Source: Deuterostichococcus epilithicus
Lineage: Eukaryota; Chlorophyta; Trebouxiophyceae; Prasiolales; Stichococcaceae
Assembly (NCBI GenBank): GCA_033439295.1
Contig: JAVTLE010000023.1
Coordinates: 4,438,530-4,502,529 of the forward strand
DNA length: 64,000 nucleotides
Reading direction: 5' to 3'
Shown one piece after another: positions 1-11,433 of this stretch; position 1 is the stretch's first letter, and the number at the start of each line of letters is the position of its first letter. Both the position numbers and the translations under genes were made by a program. Under the pieces are notes generated by a model, which saw nothing but the letters and a program-made list of their open reading frames with translations, had not been told where the DNA came from and ran no database searches.

Positions 1-1786
1 GCGGCCGTACGGCGCCAGCGTCGTGCGCGACTTCCCCTTCTGGGTGCGCAACTACCAGCGGGAGGACCCGCAACCGGACCTGCCGCCCGTCAAGGTGTGC
101 CGCACACCTGTCCCCTGCGCCCATCAGGGGCTGCCAGGTGGACAGCCGCTGATGCCTGGCGGCCCTCCCAGTGGGCTCCCAGGCGCCGAGGTGCCGGATG
201 TTGGGAGGTCTCCTGGTGCCGCGGGCGCGTTCGCCAAGCAAAACGGCCTATGCCAGTGCGCACCCGACAGGCGGCGGTCACGTCAGTCCGGCAGGGAGCC
301 GCCGACGCATGCACAGCCACTTCTGTTTCGTGCGCCACCAGCCAGCTGGCCGCACGGCACATGTGCCCGGCTGTGCGGACACTCGACTCCGTGCTTCTCC
401 TCTCTACATTCGATCCTGAGATCCCTCAATAACTGTCGCAGTAGGGTGTCGCAGTGGAGAACCCTCAAATTATGCCGCTGCGCAGATGGAGGTGGGCATC
501 GAGGACTGCCTGCACATCGAGTTCGAGTACAGCAAGGGTCGATATGCGCTGGCGGACACGGTGGTCGGCAAGATCTACTTCCTGCTGGTGCGCATCCGGC
601 TGAAGCACATGGAGATCGAGATTCGGCGGCGGGAGACCACGGGTACGCCTCTGTAATAGGAAATTGATGTTGTACCCCACGCCACCACTCACTGGTTTTC
701 AAACTTGCATCAGCTTACCTGCTGTGCCCCTCCAGATCCAAGGTCTCATGCAGCGCTGGTGGATGTTCGCGGGCGGACATCGCTGCAACAAAAGTCAGGT
801 TGTGTTTAGCACTCCAGGAGCACAGGCGCTCTTGGCGCCTGAATGAGCAGCGCCGGGTTTGGGCAGCTGTCTCGCCGCCTCGGCAGCAACTCCAACGTGT
901 CATGGTCGCCGCATCGTCACACGGCGTTATTGCTGGCTTCCAGGCAGCGGCAGCGCGGCGCATCACGAGACGGAGACGCTCGCGAAGTTTGAGATCATGG
1001 ACGGCGCCCCTGTGCGCGGCGAGAACATCCCCATCAGGTGCGGGACCGGCGGCACCGCTGCAGAAGAGCACTCGTCAGGGGCTGCCGCCCAGCTCCCGGC
1101 TTGATGTCCGGTGCCAGCACGCAGCATGGACTTGCCTCCCTGCTGACCAGTCATGGCATACCGGGGGCACCCATGCCACTTGTCCGGCTGACAGCCTTTT
1201 CATCGTGTACTGCAGGATGTACCTGACGCCATACGACCTGACACCGACGTACCGCAGCGTGCACAACAAGTTTTCCGTGCGCTACAGCCTCAACCTGGTG
1301 CTCGTCGACCAGGTCCACCTCTCGTGTCTGCTGCTTCGCTCTCGTCAATCGGCAGCGCCAGGTCTCGGAGCCTCAGGGCTGCAATCGAGTCGGACGCGAG
1401 GTTGGACAAACTGAGGGCCACATATGGTCATGTCGTTGCCTTTTCTCTTGCGCTTTCACTCGCCGTAATACCCGGCGCCCATCTCCTGCCGCCGCGCGGT
1501 TTTGCGACTGAACCTTCTGTTGACTCGGCCATTCGCAGCAGGACCGGCGGTACTTCGTTTAGTAGGAAACTAATCTTTGACAAGAATTGTCCGTTGACTC
1601 GGCTGTCCGCAGGAGGACCGGCGGTACTTCAAGCAGCAGGAGATTGAGCTGTACCGGGCGCCCGAGCCGGAGGAGGGTTTAGAGGCTGCGTCACCCGGCG
1701 CCGGCGCCGCGCCGCCGCCGTCGCTGCCGCCATCGCGAACGCCGGCGCGGGACGCGGCCGCCGCTGCAGGCGCTGCCGTTCCTTGA
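1..1786 (+). CDS. VPS26: VPS26 retromer subunit, 3' part (five exons)
   Basis: Retromer core subunit with an arrestin-like fold; it binds VPS35 on endosomes and helps return cargo receptors to the Golgi. Exons: 1-94 (truncated at the window edge), 486-642, 944-1037, 1216-1312, 1613-1786, all GT-AG with continuous phase. Visible VPS26 signatures in order are [96 protein letters not shown] and [18 protein letters not shown]. The protein ends in an Ala/Pro-rich tail and stops with TGA at 1784-1786, as in plant-type VPS26. The N-terminal third lies outside the window. The intron before the last exon carries a duplicated copy of that exon's acceptor and first codons (1519-1557). Family call is firm from near-identity over the conserved blocks. 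Confidence 0.95.
1519..1631 (+). repeat. Diverged tandem copy of VPS26 last-exon acceptor and head
   Basis: A 39-bp segment at 1519-1557 (intron) matches 1593-1631 (intron 3' end plus start of the last exon) with only a few mismatches, at an offset of 74 bp. Both copies start with GTTGACTCGGC, contain a CGCAG acceptor and run into AGGACCGGCGGTACTTC. The upstream copy is not in the predicted mRNA because the downstream acceptor at 1612 gives the conserved [10 protein letters not shown]. Confidence 0.85.
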
Positions 1787-3290
1787 TTTTGCATCGGGAT
1801 AGGCTGACGGCGCCGCGCACCGGGCTGCGGCGAACGTAGCGGCGGCTGCGGCCAGTGCAGCGGCCTCTTGAAGGAGGGGGAATATGAGGGCGTTGCGCAG
1901 CGGTGGCAGCTGCGTGCAGCCACCCCCGGCACATATCGTGCGCCGGACAGTGGCGGAAGGCCAGCAGCACCACTGGCATTGCAGACGTCCTTGCACGCTA
2001 CAGAGTTAGCGTGAGAACTTGCGCCTGCTGCCAGCGAGGTGCACCATAGTAAGGAGGCGGATGCAATGACGGCACGCTCTGCTGGAACACTGCCAGTTTC
2101 GCACGGCCATCTGCGCTACTTGCGGTGAGATGGGTCGACACATCGCTCTGCTGTGCGGCTGGGTATCCCATGCCTCGTGGCTGTTTTAAACGTCCGACTG
2201 TAAGGCAAAACCTGAACGACACACTGCGCTGGCGCAGACATATTGCAGATGCGTGCAGCGCCGCTATCAGATGTGCATGACGGCTCCACCCAGCAGCACC
2301 AGGCTAGAGAGACAATCAGGACTGTAAAGTTGGATTAGACGACCCCAACCGGCTGGATATGATGGAAAGAGTCATCCAGGAAACAATGCACACCGCCGGA
2401 GTTCTGCTGACTGGCACAGGGTGGTGAAAAAGTGACTTCCGAGGAGTCGACGACAGGTCAGGGATGTCGAAAGCGGCGTGCAGGTTTGTCCTGTTCAAAT
2501 TTGCGACTTCTGCATCCTTTGATATACCTGTGACTACTGCTGTATTGGAGAGCGTGGTATCGCGAGGTGGTCACAGCAGCTTCGAAATCAGGACTCGCAT
2601 GTTGAAGAAATGCATTGACCGCAGGCTGAAACACTCTTGCAACTTGCTCATATACCATACATGCTGACATTTTGTAGTTCTGCAAGCTCGCGCCAGAAGC
2701 CTGTTGCGGGGGAACAAATACTGTAGTGCCGCATGCAAACCGACATGCTGAACCGGCCATGGCTTAGACTGTCGCTGCATTCGAACGCACTGCGGTGCGC
2801 TCGCGAGCTGCGCAGAAATGCAAGCGCATGGCCGTCGGCACCGCCAGCTTCGCAGCACCAGAAAGCAGCCAGGGCGACTCGGTGGCCGGCTGCCGGCGGC
2901 GTAGCAGTGTGGCACGCGCAGCCCAGAGCGGGCGCTGCTTGCCGGTTGCGGAGGACAGCTCGGTGCTGCACGGTGGCAGTCGCAGCTGTTGCTAATCCAG
3001 CCGGCGCCGCCGTTGCCAGCGATGCTGGCAAATTGTCGCAGACCAACGCCGGGGGCTTGCAACAATTGCCAGATATTCTGTCGGTAGACCTCAGGTGAAC
3101 CACCTACTCACCGATGTACAGTCTGCAACCCTCTCCACCTCGTCGAAGACTGCATGAGGGCTGCATGAATGCATCGATGGCTGCGCCCGCCTCTGCTCAT
3201 GACGAAATCCTCTGACGCCATCAGCCTTTTCACCCTGCGTTCCACAGGGAGGACCGAGGTGTGCTGCTGCGGGCGGGGCTCATTCCGGAC
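1787..3290. other. Intergenic / 3'UTR of VPS26 and upstream region of the methyltransferase
   Basis: No stretch here gives a recognisable protein on either strand. TGTAA motifs, the usual green-algal polyadenylation signal, occur near 2200 and 2322 and could end the VPS26 transcript. The in-frame sequence just before 3291 follows a CCACAG acceptor near 3247, so the methyltransferase may have an additional upstream exon. Confidence 0.4.
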
Positions 3291-5902
3291 ATGGACCTCA
3301 TGCTGCAACCGCTGCAGATCGGTGGCGAGACCTTCAACCTGGTGGTGCCTGCTGACGTGGATGCGATCATGGACGCCTACATTGCCGCAGGTGCATACTG
3401 GTGCTTGCTATTCTGCTCCCATGATGGGGAGCGGGCTAGCCACAACTGGCATGCGCCATGGAGAGATTGCAGGGGGTTGCAGCGAGGGGACATCACAAGT
3501 CCTGTCCTGGCCCTGGGTGCAAGCAGCTCATGGTTCCAACCCGCAGCCGCCCCAACCCGAGCGCCAAGCTGTGGCCACTCTCTGCATTCCATTTGCGGTC
3601 ATGCCCTGTACTTAGCCTTGCCTTCCTTGAGGAGCAGATGACAGGGACTCGTAGTGGGTGTGCCTCCGGCTGTCTGCGATTCAGCGTTTGCTACGTGTTT
3701 CGTGTTCGGCTGCATCTACCATGTGACAGCATTTGGCTCTGCTGTCATGTTTCTCCACGTGCTGCCCTTCAGGCATGGACGACCGGGACCCGTACTGGGC
3801 ACGGCCCTGGCCATCCGCGGCGGCGCTGGCGGCACGGCTGTTGGCGACGCCGGTGCTGGTGCGCGGCCAGGCGGTGGCGGAGCTCGGCGCGGGGCTGGGT
3901 CTGGCGGGCCTCGCAGCCGCGCTGGCGGGTGGGCTCAGAATAGTTTGAACACCTTAATGCGCTGTGCGGGCGCTGCTGTGCGCTGTACGTTGCTGGCGGA
4001 CTGGGGCTCAGCTCTGGTCTGTATGCACTGGCTGCTGTCTCAGTCCGCCTCTCGCACCCTGTTTGAGCTGTCATGCTGCACCAGTCGGCCGGCAGAACTG
4101 ACGGCCGGTGTGAATGTCACTCTGTACAGTTTGAAGATTTGTCATGTCCTCTGTCTGTCGAGATTTCAGGGCTTACTGCAGCTGTCGCCTCGCAGGCGCA
4201 CAGCGGGTCGTGCTGATGGACCGGGAGCCAGCGGCGCTGGCGTGCGCGGCGCTGAGCGCCGTTGCGTCCGGCATCCCGGTGCAGGGGCTCGATCTCGGCG
4301 CTGGCAGCGACAGCAGCAGCAGCCGCAGCATTGCCCCTGGCAGCAGCATCAGCAGCGGGGGCGGCACCGGCAGCCGCAGCAGCAGCAGCAGCAGCGGCAG
4401 CGGCAGCAGCAACCATGCGCCGTCTTTCCTACAGGGGTTGCCGGCGTGGCCCGGCGGTGCGGCGGACATGAGGCGGGCGGCGCAGGCGCTGCTGGCAGAG
4501 CTGCGTCAGCTGGGACTTGCACCACCGACCAGCAGGTTGCGCTGCCAAACCCGACTTCCAAGCCTGGTTGTTGAGCGCATCTCCTGGAGGTTCCTGGCAT
4601 TGAGCCGCAGCCTTGACGGACTATATTCCTGCGCACTTTTTGTTCAAATGTGTGCACGTTGAACCCCTCATGTCGGCTTTCCTTTGACTCTAGTTCCGTC
4701 ACGATGTGCGGCTGAGTACTGGCGCCGCTGCAGAGGGCTTCGGCCGGCAATGGCTGTCCTGCACGCCATCGCCGCCGCGCTCTCTGCCTGTGAGCCGGAG
4801 CAGCACTGGGATGGTGCAGCTACGTGACTGGAAAACACCAATCGTTTCATCGCATTCTGTTCTGTCTGCTGCAGGCCCGGCTGCGGCATCGTGACGGTGC
4901 AGCCGCTCGACTGGGCGGACGAGGCGGCGCTCGGCGGCGCACGCTTCGACGCGCTGCTGGCCTGCGACGTCCTGTACGAGTCTTTCTCCATCGGCCCGAT
5001 CGCCGACCTGGCGCCGCGGCTGCTGTACACCAGCGGCGGGCAGCTGCTGCTGGCGGACCCTGCAGAGCGCACCGTGGAAAACAGGTGCGGCTGGTCTCCT
5101 CTCCACACATCGTGACTGGCTTCCGGACTTCTGTCGGGTGCTGTGCACCGGCAGCAGCCGGCTGCTGCTGCTGGCAGACCCCTCCGAGCGCACTGTGCAC
5201 AGCATGACTGTCTGACCTGGGCACAATGGCTTGGATCGGTTGCTCCCTTTTGCTCTTATCTTCTCGCTAGGAGCCAGGAACCCTTGTACAGCTGCTTTGC
5301 TGGTTGCATGCATGCTGGGAGTGAGGCTGGCACAGTCGCCAGCTCTGCCCGAGCAGTTCTGAGCAGCGGACCAAGCAGTGCGGTTTGAAAACTGGTCACG
5401 CCATGAACCGTCATGCCTACGCTCTCCAGGGACGAGGCTGTGTCAGCCACGGCAAGATCGGCCTGGCAGTGGTGGACCGCCTTGCTTTCGGTAAAGTTTA
5501 TTGAAGCCTGGTTGTCCACTGTGCAGGAAGGAGTTCGTGGACCTTGTCAGCCGCGGCAAGGTGGGCCTTGCGCTGCTGGATGAAGCCGAGCTGCTGGTGG
5601 CCATCAACGGGCAGCAGCCGATGATGGGCGGTGCAGCGCCGCCGGGCGCGCCGTCGGCCATGGCTGCGGAGGTGGCAGTGCGGCAGGCTTTGCACCCTGC
5701 GGCAGGCGGTGGGGAAACCGACGGGGCGTCTGGTGACGGCAATGGCAGCGGCAGCAGCGATGGCGGTGATGCGTCAGGAGAAGCGCCCGGCGGGGCGCTG
5801 GAGGCCACACACTTGGCGAAGCCCGGCAGCCTGGTGGCGGTGCGGCTGATGGCTTTCAGCCATGGCTGGGCCGCCGGCACGGTGTCAACCGCGTGGCGGT
5901 GA
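3291..5902 (+). CDS. Family-16-like (seven-beta-strand) protein lysine methyltransferase
   Basis: Probable SAM-dependent protein methyltransferase of the METTL20/METTL21-type group. Exons 3291-3390, 3773-3928, 4196-4535, 4875-5084 and 5527-5902 join in phase to about 393 residues. Visible motifs: DPYWARPWPSA (pre-domain DPYW..WP signature), VAELGAGLGLAGLAAALAG (motif I, SAM loop), VVLMDRE (acidic end of strand 2), PLDW, and LLACDVLYES (motif IV/post-II, as DVLYD in the family). A Ser/Gly-rich insert of about 45 residues follows strand 2. The C-terminal exon is Gly/Ala-rich and ends in FSHGWAAGTVSTAWR. The start ATG at 3291 is tentative because the open frame extends upstream to an acceptor near 3247. 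Substrate is not inferable. The last intron (5085-5526) carries in-frame echoes of both flanking exons. Confidence 0.75.
5138..5480 (+). repeat. Echoes of both flanking exon edges inside one methyltransferase intron
   Basis: At 5138-5203 the intron reads VLCTGSSRLLLLADPSERTV, a diverged copy of the preceding exon tail (5017-5082, LLYTSGGQLLLADPAERTV). At 5436-5480 it reads CVSHGKIGLAVVD, a diverged copy of the next exon's head (5541-5580, LVSRGKVGLALLD). The order is exon tail, tail echo, head echo, exon head. A CTCTCCAG acceptor-like site precedes the head echo; no good GT donor follows the tail echo. Confidence 0.8.
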
Positions 5903-8317
5903 CCGCCAGCATTGGATGCATTCTGACGGGACTGCATTACGCCCTAATTTGCCATCGGCATCAAACATATGTCTTGGGGACCAGCAAGCATGGTGCCATA
6001 ATAAGGTGTTGGAGCATATGTTTTCTGGAGCTAGCAGCGCCGCTGCAGAGCGCTTGTTGCAGCACCACACTGCGCTTGCTGTATGTGCCTGTGCCTCGCC
6101 CCGTCATGCACACGCAGCTACTTCGCCTCTCCTACGCTGCCGCACCTGCTGCCGCCTACCTTTATCATCAATGCGCACCCAGATTGCATTAATGACTGTG
6201 CATGATGTGGGTATATTCTGCAACTCCAAGTCCACAGCAGCGGGCGCCGAGCGCAAAAACAAATGTGCCGAGTGCGTGTGATGTACTTGTGGAAAAGACT
6301 TAGGGCTGGGCTGCGCGCGCCAAAGCGGTTCTCCAAGACAAGACCGACACGCTTACAGCCGGTGGCTGCCAGGTGCCTGTACGTTACTGCAAATTGTTTT
6401 GTCGGTGCACGATGTTACCAAGGTTTGGCTTCATACAGGCCTCTGATGGAGCCTGCATCCCTAGCCCAGTGCTCGACCTTCTTGATGCATCCGCCTGATG
6501 GAAAATGTGACTGTGGCTCAGCAGCTGCTGCGAATCTCAATGCACGGCCTGTCAGCAGCTGCTGCGTCACAATCACATTGTACATTGCGCACATCCTGCA
6601 AAAGGTGGACCAGAAACCCCCTCTGCTGGCGGAGACGCTGAGCGGCTAATTGCTGTTGCTGCAGGTCGTGCACCTGGGGATGTAGTGCGGTGGCTTCTCG
6701 AAGATGAAGTGCATGCTGAAGGTGATGGCAGTTGCTGAGCGCGGCTCTGCACACCTGCTTGTGGCAGCACTGGTCGGTGCTGCTGCGGTTGCAGACATGG
6801 ACATGAAGTGCATGAGCTCGCCTGACAATGCATCAGGGACGCTGCAGAGCCAGGTGAGGGGCTGAGTAGCCTTGCGGGTGCGTGCCAGGGGCCACACAGC
6901 AGGTGCTAATGCTGCTTGGGATGCAGCAGTGCAGTCGCTGCGTCCAAAACTGGCTGTTGCTCCGTCCTCTCAAGGATGATCCTGAGCCATGGCTGTTCCG
7001 TCTCGACAATGAATCAGTTGCTGTCATGTGGCACAAGACTGGGCCGAAGCTAGGCCTGGGCTAAAGGTGCCCATCTGCTGCTTCTTTGCAGTGCGATGCT
7101 GTTACACATCAGCCAGGGATGTGGCGCTGGACAACCGCCGCCTGCAGACCGCGCGTCTGGACCTGGTGCAGTTGGCAGAGGAGCCCCTCTTGCAGGCGAA
7201 GGTTGCGAGCTGTGTCCACCGCAGGTGCTTAATACTTGAGAAGCTTGCAGGCTTGCAGCAATACATCAAAGTGTCACGCTCATGGCACATCGCCATCGAT
7301 CCTCGACAAATGGGTGGCAGTACGTGATGGTGCAGAGCAGATGCAATGAGATTTCCCTATGTAGCTTGCTGTGCAGTCACCATGAATTCACCTTGTTCAT
7401 ATGCTGCTGACTGTTTGCTTTACGAGGTGCTGTCCAATTCTCACCAAAATCTGACCAAGTTGCCCCGCGTCAGGCGCAGTCCGTCATGCCAGTGGTGTGG
7501 GTCGCGCTCGACGGCGCGCCTGCCTGCATGGCGGCGCTTGCAGAGCATCCACGTGATGGCGCTGCGGCTGCTGTAGCCTCGATATCTGAGGCATGAAGCT
7601 GAGCCATTGCTGCGGCGACGGTTGACAAGGCGGGACGGTATGCCCGTGACCGGAGGACATTTACAACAAAAACATCCACGCAGACCTACTGTCCACCGAC
7701 AAGTTGTCGCAATGCTGATGCATTTCCTCCAACTCACCCTTGCACTATGCGTTCAGGGGTATCATGCAACCGACATATGTGGTCCGGGGCTTGCGCCCAG
7801 AAATGATAATGTGAGCTCAGGAGTGATGACATTTCCTGCAGCTCTTCCTGTTAGTTGCCCATTAGCTGCATGCATCATCAAGCTGAGAACAATCGCACTT
7901 GGTGGTGGTTGTGGAATGCGGCTATTTTCCAGCTTGAAACGCCATTGGTGATGCGCTGTTGCTCCTTATATGACACTCAGCGGCGCTGTGGGAAAGGAGC
8001 GCCACGTGCTGATCACTGTGCGGCAGCGGCCGCTGTGGGATACCAGCATCTTTGTAGGGCGTTTGGCATGGCGCCGCACGCAACCCATGCATACAGCATT
8101 TGTTGGTTCGTCTGATACCTAGGCCTGCTAGGGTGAGAACAGACTGTGCATATTGTTAATCTCGCATGCTTGTGGCAGGTGGGTTCAGCATCCGGCTACT
8201 GAGAAGTGCTCATTTCGCGACCCCTTGGATGAACATTCGAGGTGGCGCATTATTTTGGGCATTTATCCAGGTTGATGCGTCTTAGTCCCAACACGTGCTG
8301 TGGGCAGCATTGAGCGC
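5903..8317. other. Unresolved region with scattered open stretches
   Basis: No family is recognisable. Three + strand stretches look more coding-like than their surroundings: about 7118-7205 (acceptor-like CAG followed by DVALDNRRLQTARLDLVQL), about 7465-7593 (VMPVVWVALDGAPACMAAL, ending at a stop near 7593) and about 8003-8116 (RHVLITVRQRPLWDTSIFVG, ending at a stop near 8116). I could not join them with consistent phase. They could be a fast-evolving small gene, a decayed gene or chance frames in GC-rich DNA. The rest shows nothing I can support. Confidence 0.3.
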
Positions 8318-11300
8318 CTACGTGCCGAGCGGCCGCAAGCCGTCTCGGCGCATGGCATACAGGTGGAAGGGGCTGGAAGCTGCGATGAGCAGCTCGTCTG
8401 AGGCATTGCAGTTGCCGGCGCTTGACACCGGAAGTTGGAGGCAGACACTGAGCAGCCGATCCTCCAGCACTGCTGCCAGAGACTCCTGTGCATGAGTAAG
8501 GTGCGCTCGGCATGACAAGGTCCGCAATCAAGGTCTGTGGGGAACCTTATCAAGGCTATATTGTACGCGCAGTGCCTCATCACCGCCTTTAATACAGCAG
8601 GGTCATTGTGTCCTAGGAAGATGCGCATGTGCATGGAGCTGACACGGAACTGACATCTTCTTCTCACCTGCCCTCCTGCCAGCTTCTGCAGCAGTGCCGA
8701 TAACGGGACGGCGCCGCTTGGGGATGACGTGATGGCTTTAATGGTCGTGCGTGCATCGTCTGCAGCAGGGCTGCCCCGCCTGCTGCTCTTCCATGACAGC
8801 AGCGCCAGCTGCGTGTTAAGGCCGATCACGCCAACGGACTCTTGCACGCCTGCACATCAACATAGCCAAGCTTGCCGTCATGGGGTCGCTTGTGAACAAG
8901 TGCAGGAGGCCTCCAGCTCGCGTCTGCAATGTGGCCATAGCGTCAGGCACACAAAGGCTGCTGTCTGGACGACTGTTTATTCAGGGCTCTGGCATCCAAC
9001 GCTTGCGAACTGCTGGCAACTTGTAGACTTTGCGTCTCGAAACTACATAGAGTAATGCAGTGGCGTCTGCAGGCAGCAGAGCAGTCAGGTCATACATGGG
9101 TTGTACGATGTGCTCCAGATCGCAGGCAAGCAGACCGGCTGACGCTTGCGGCACATGCATACAATGCTGCACCAAAGTCGGAGGGAAACCTGACAAGCCA
9201 CCCCGGCTGCTGTACGCTGCAGCACAGCCTGCGAGGGAGCCCGGACAGCGGCCTGCCACCTGCAACAAGCACTGCCAGCCTCGCCACAGCACCGGCATCA
9301 GGGCTGATGACAGCACAAACCGGTCACGTGGCTCAGCCTTCTGCCACCCCGCCGCCTCTGCAGGCAGGTGCGGCGTGTATTGATGCGGGACAGGGTGACA
9401 TCCCCTCAAGTGTATGGCCAGGCCTCATTGCTGACAAGCCACTTACAATGATTGCGGCCCGTGTATCCGGACCTACTGAACCTTTCTTCAGCAGGTCATC
9501 CCTGAGGGCTCCTCTTGGCCATTTAAAGTAGCAGCAGCGTGCACATGGACAACAGCGAATGCGGCGAGCAAGTGGCTGGCACGATCATCCGAAGCAAGGT
9601 GGGCACCTGAAAAACCTCCTTCCAGTCTTCATCAGGCACAGGCTCCCGGCGGGGGCCTCTCGTTCTGGCCAGCTTGAAGTCGAAGAAGGCACGAGCAGCC
9701 GCATCATCTGGCAGGTAGGCTAGATGCAGCAGGGTGATGTGCTGCGCGCCAAGCTCTGCAGCAGATTCATCAGGAGATTAGCCAGATGATAAGGAAAGCA
9801 CGCCCAGCACTGGCCGTTCTAGGTTTATCCGCCCAAGCATCGATGTGTAAGCAGCAAACCACAGTGTTGGGTACAACTTTGCAGCATACCACAGTGCTGC
9901 TAATATCGGGCAGGATCGGCGATCTGAATTGTACTTACACCAACTGCAGCTCAAGAGCTTGCGAGGTGGCATAGTCAGGCGCAGTGCACAGCACTACTGG
10001 GTGTGCGCACCGTGGTTCAGGCATTGCACGAGTGTGGCGTCAGCCGTCAGCAACACAACATGGGCGGCGCCTCTACGTGAGGCAGTCTGCAGCCCCCTGA
10101 AAGACAAAAGAAACTTCGACAAAGGGCATAGTGTGCAGCGCATGCATTGGTCTCGTGGGAGTAGCACTTTGCTTACTACAGTCGCAATGGCGCGAGCTGA
10201 TAACACTGTCGCACCCCAGACTACACGCTTGTCCGCTGCCCCCAGCATGAAGCAGTGCAATGCAATATCTTGCGACTCAAGCCAATGGCTGTGCTTGCTC
10301 GAGTAGGCACGCAAGCAGAAGGAGTGAAACCTCAGGAAGCGCTGGGCTTCGGAAGCTGGCTGCAGCCCCAAAACCTGCTGGCAGCCCTCATCCGCCTCAA
10401 TGACCACGAGCGGCCGCTGCAGCGCCCATACGTCGCTGGCAGGCGAGCTGCTGCGGATGAACAGATGACAAGTTGCGGCTTGTTAGGGTGCATGGAGAAT
10501 GCAGAGCGAGGTATGTGCTGCAGATGACCCCAAAGCGCTGCACTCAAGCGCGCTCTGTACCAACATCACCATCCAGTTTCAGGCGCACCCGGGCATCGTG
10601 TGGCGGAGGGCGGCAACGACAAGCCTGCTATGCGAGTGCATGCAATACCAGCGTCAAGCATGCAAAGGACATATATCGCAGCGAGGTTTAGGATTTGCCG
10701 TGCAGAGACAGAACGACTGCTGATTAGCGGCTGTTGGCTACCACCTGGATCTGTTGGACGGCAGGACAAAACGTCCCAGTAGCTTGAGGAGCGCTTCCAG
10801 CAGCTCCGTCGCCAAGCCGTCTCCGTCACCGCCACGACCGGCTCGCTCAAGCTCGAACGCCAGCCACAGGTCCCGGGCACTGTGTAGCAGGGGCCGACGG
10901 CCATCGAGGCACCATACTGCCAGTGCCTTGAGCGCATGCTGCGCTGTCTCCCAAGATCCAGCTCCGGACGCAGGAAGCCCCGCCGCAGCCTTCAGCTCCG
11001 GACGCAGCTCGGCTAGCAACCATTCGGCACTCCATTTGTATGGCCGCAGCCACATATCTGGGGCTGCCGGTGTTTCCTGACCCGCCAGTACATGCCGCAG
11101 CAGCGTCCGCTTGCCGCTGCCCCTCGGTCCATACACGATGATGATGCCGGCCGGCGGTGCCTGCAGCGGTAGCCTGAGCGCGCGCTCCTCTGCCGGCCGC
11201 GGGAATGGCGCAGTGCCAGTTGAAATGGACGTAGGCGGCCTGCAGGCGCCAGGTTGTGCTGCAAAGAACGGCAGGAGGCGTGCATTGTGCCTGTTACAGC

Positions 11301-11433
11301 CGCGCTGAGCCAGAAAACCTCCAGCGCAGCGCCTGCTCCTTTGCTGCACGCCTGCCCGCCAGATTGCGGGCACTGAGCCAGAAGTGGCTGCAGCCATCAC
11401 GCAGGTGACAGCAGTGAAGTGCCAGTTTATCAC
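8318..11433 (-). CDS. RNA12/YME2-like P-loop ATPase
   Basis: Minus-strand gene reconstructed from phase-matched exons: 10745 up to about 11433 (start uncertain), 10331-10450, 10011-10096, 9607-9755, then (after a gap with at least one missing exon) an exon ending at 8668, and 8318-8485 with the stop TAG at 8320-8318. The first exon has a Walker A motif, IIIVYGPRGSGKRTLLRHVL, preceded by an EERALRLPLQAPP segment. Later come PLVVIEADEG (Walker B-like strand), GAAHVVLLTADATLVQCLNH (sensor-1-like) and HITLLHLAYLPDDAAARAFF. C-terminal exons carry GSPAADDARTTIKAI, VPLSALLQKLAGG and LEDRLLSV, resembling the helical end of fungal RNA12/YME2, an inner-mitochondrial-membrane AAA+ protein. The family assignment rests on motif order only; another STAND/AAA-type ATPase is possible. 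No membrane segment was identified. Confidence 0.5.
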
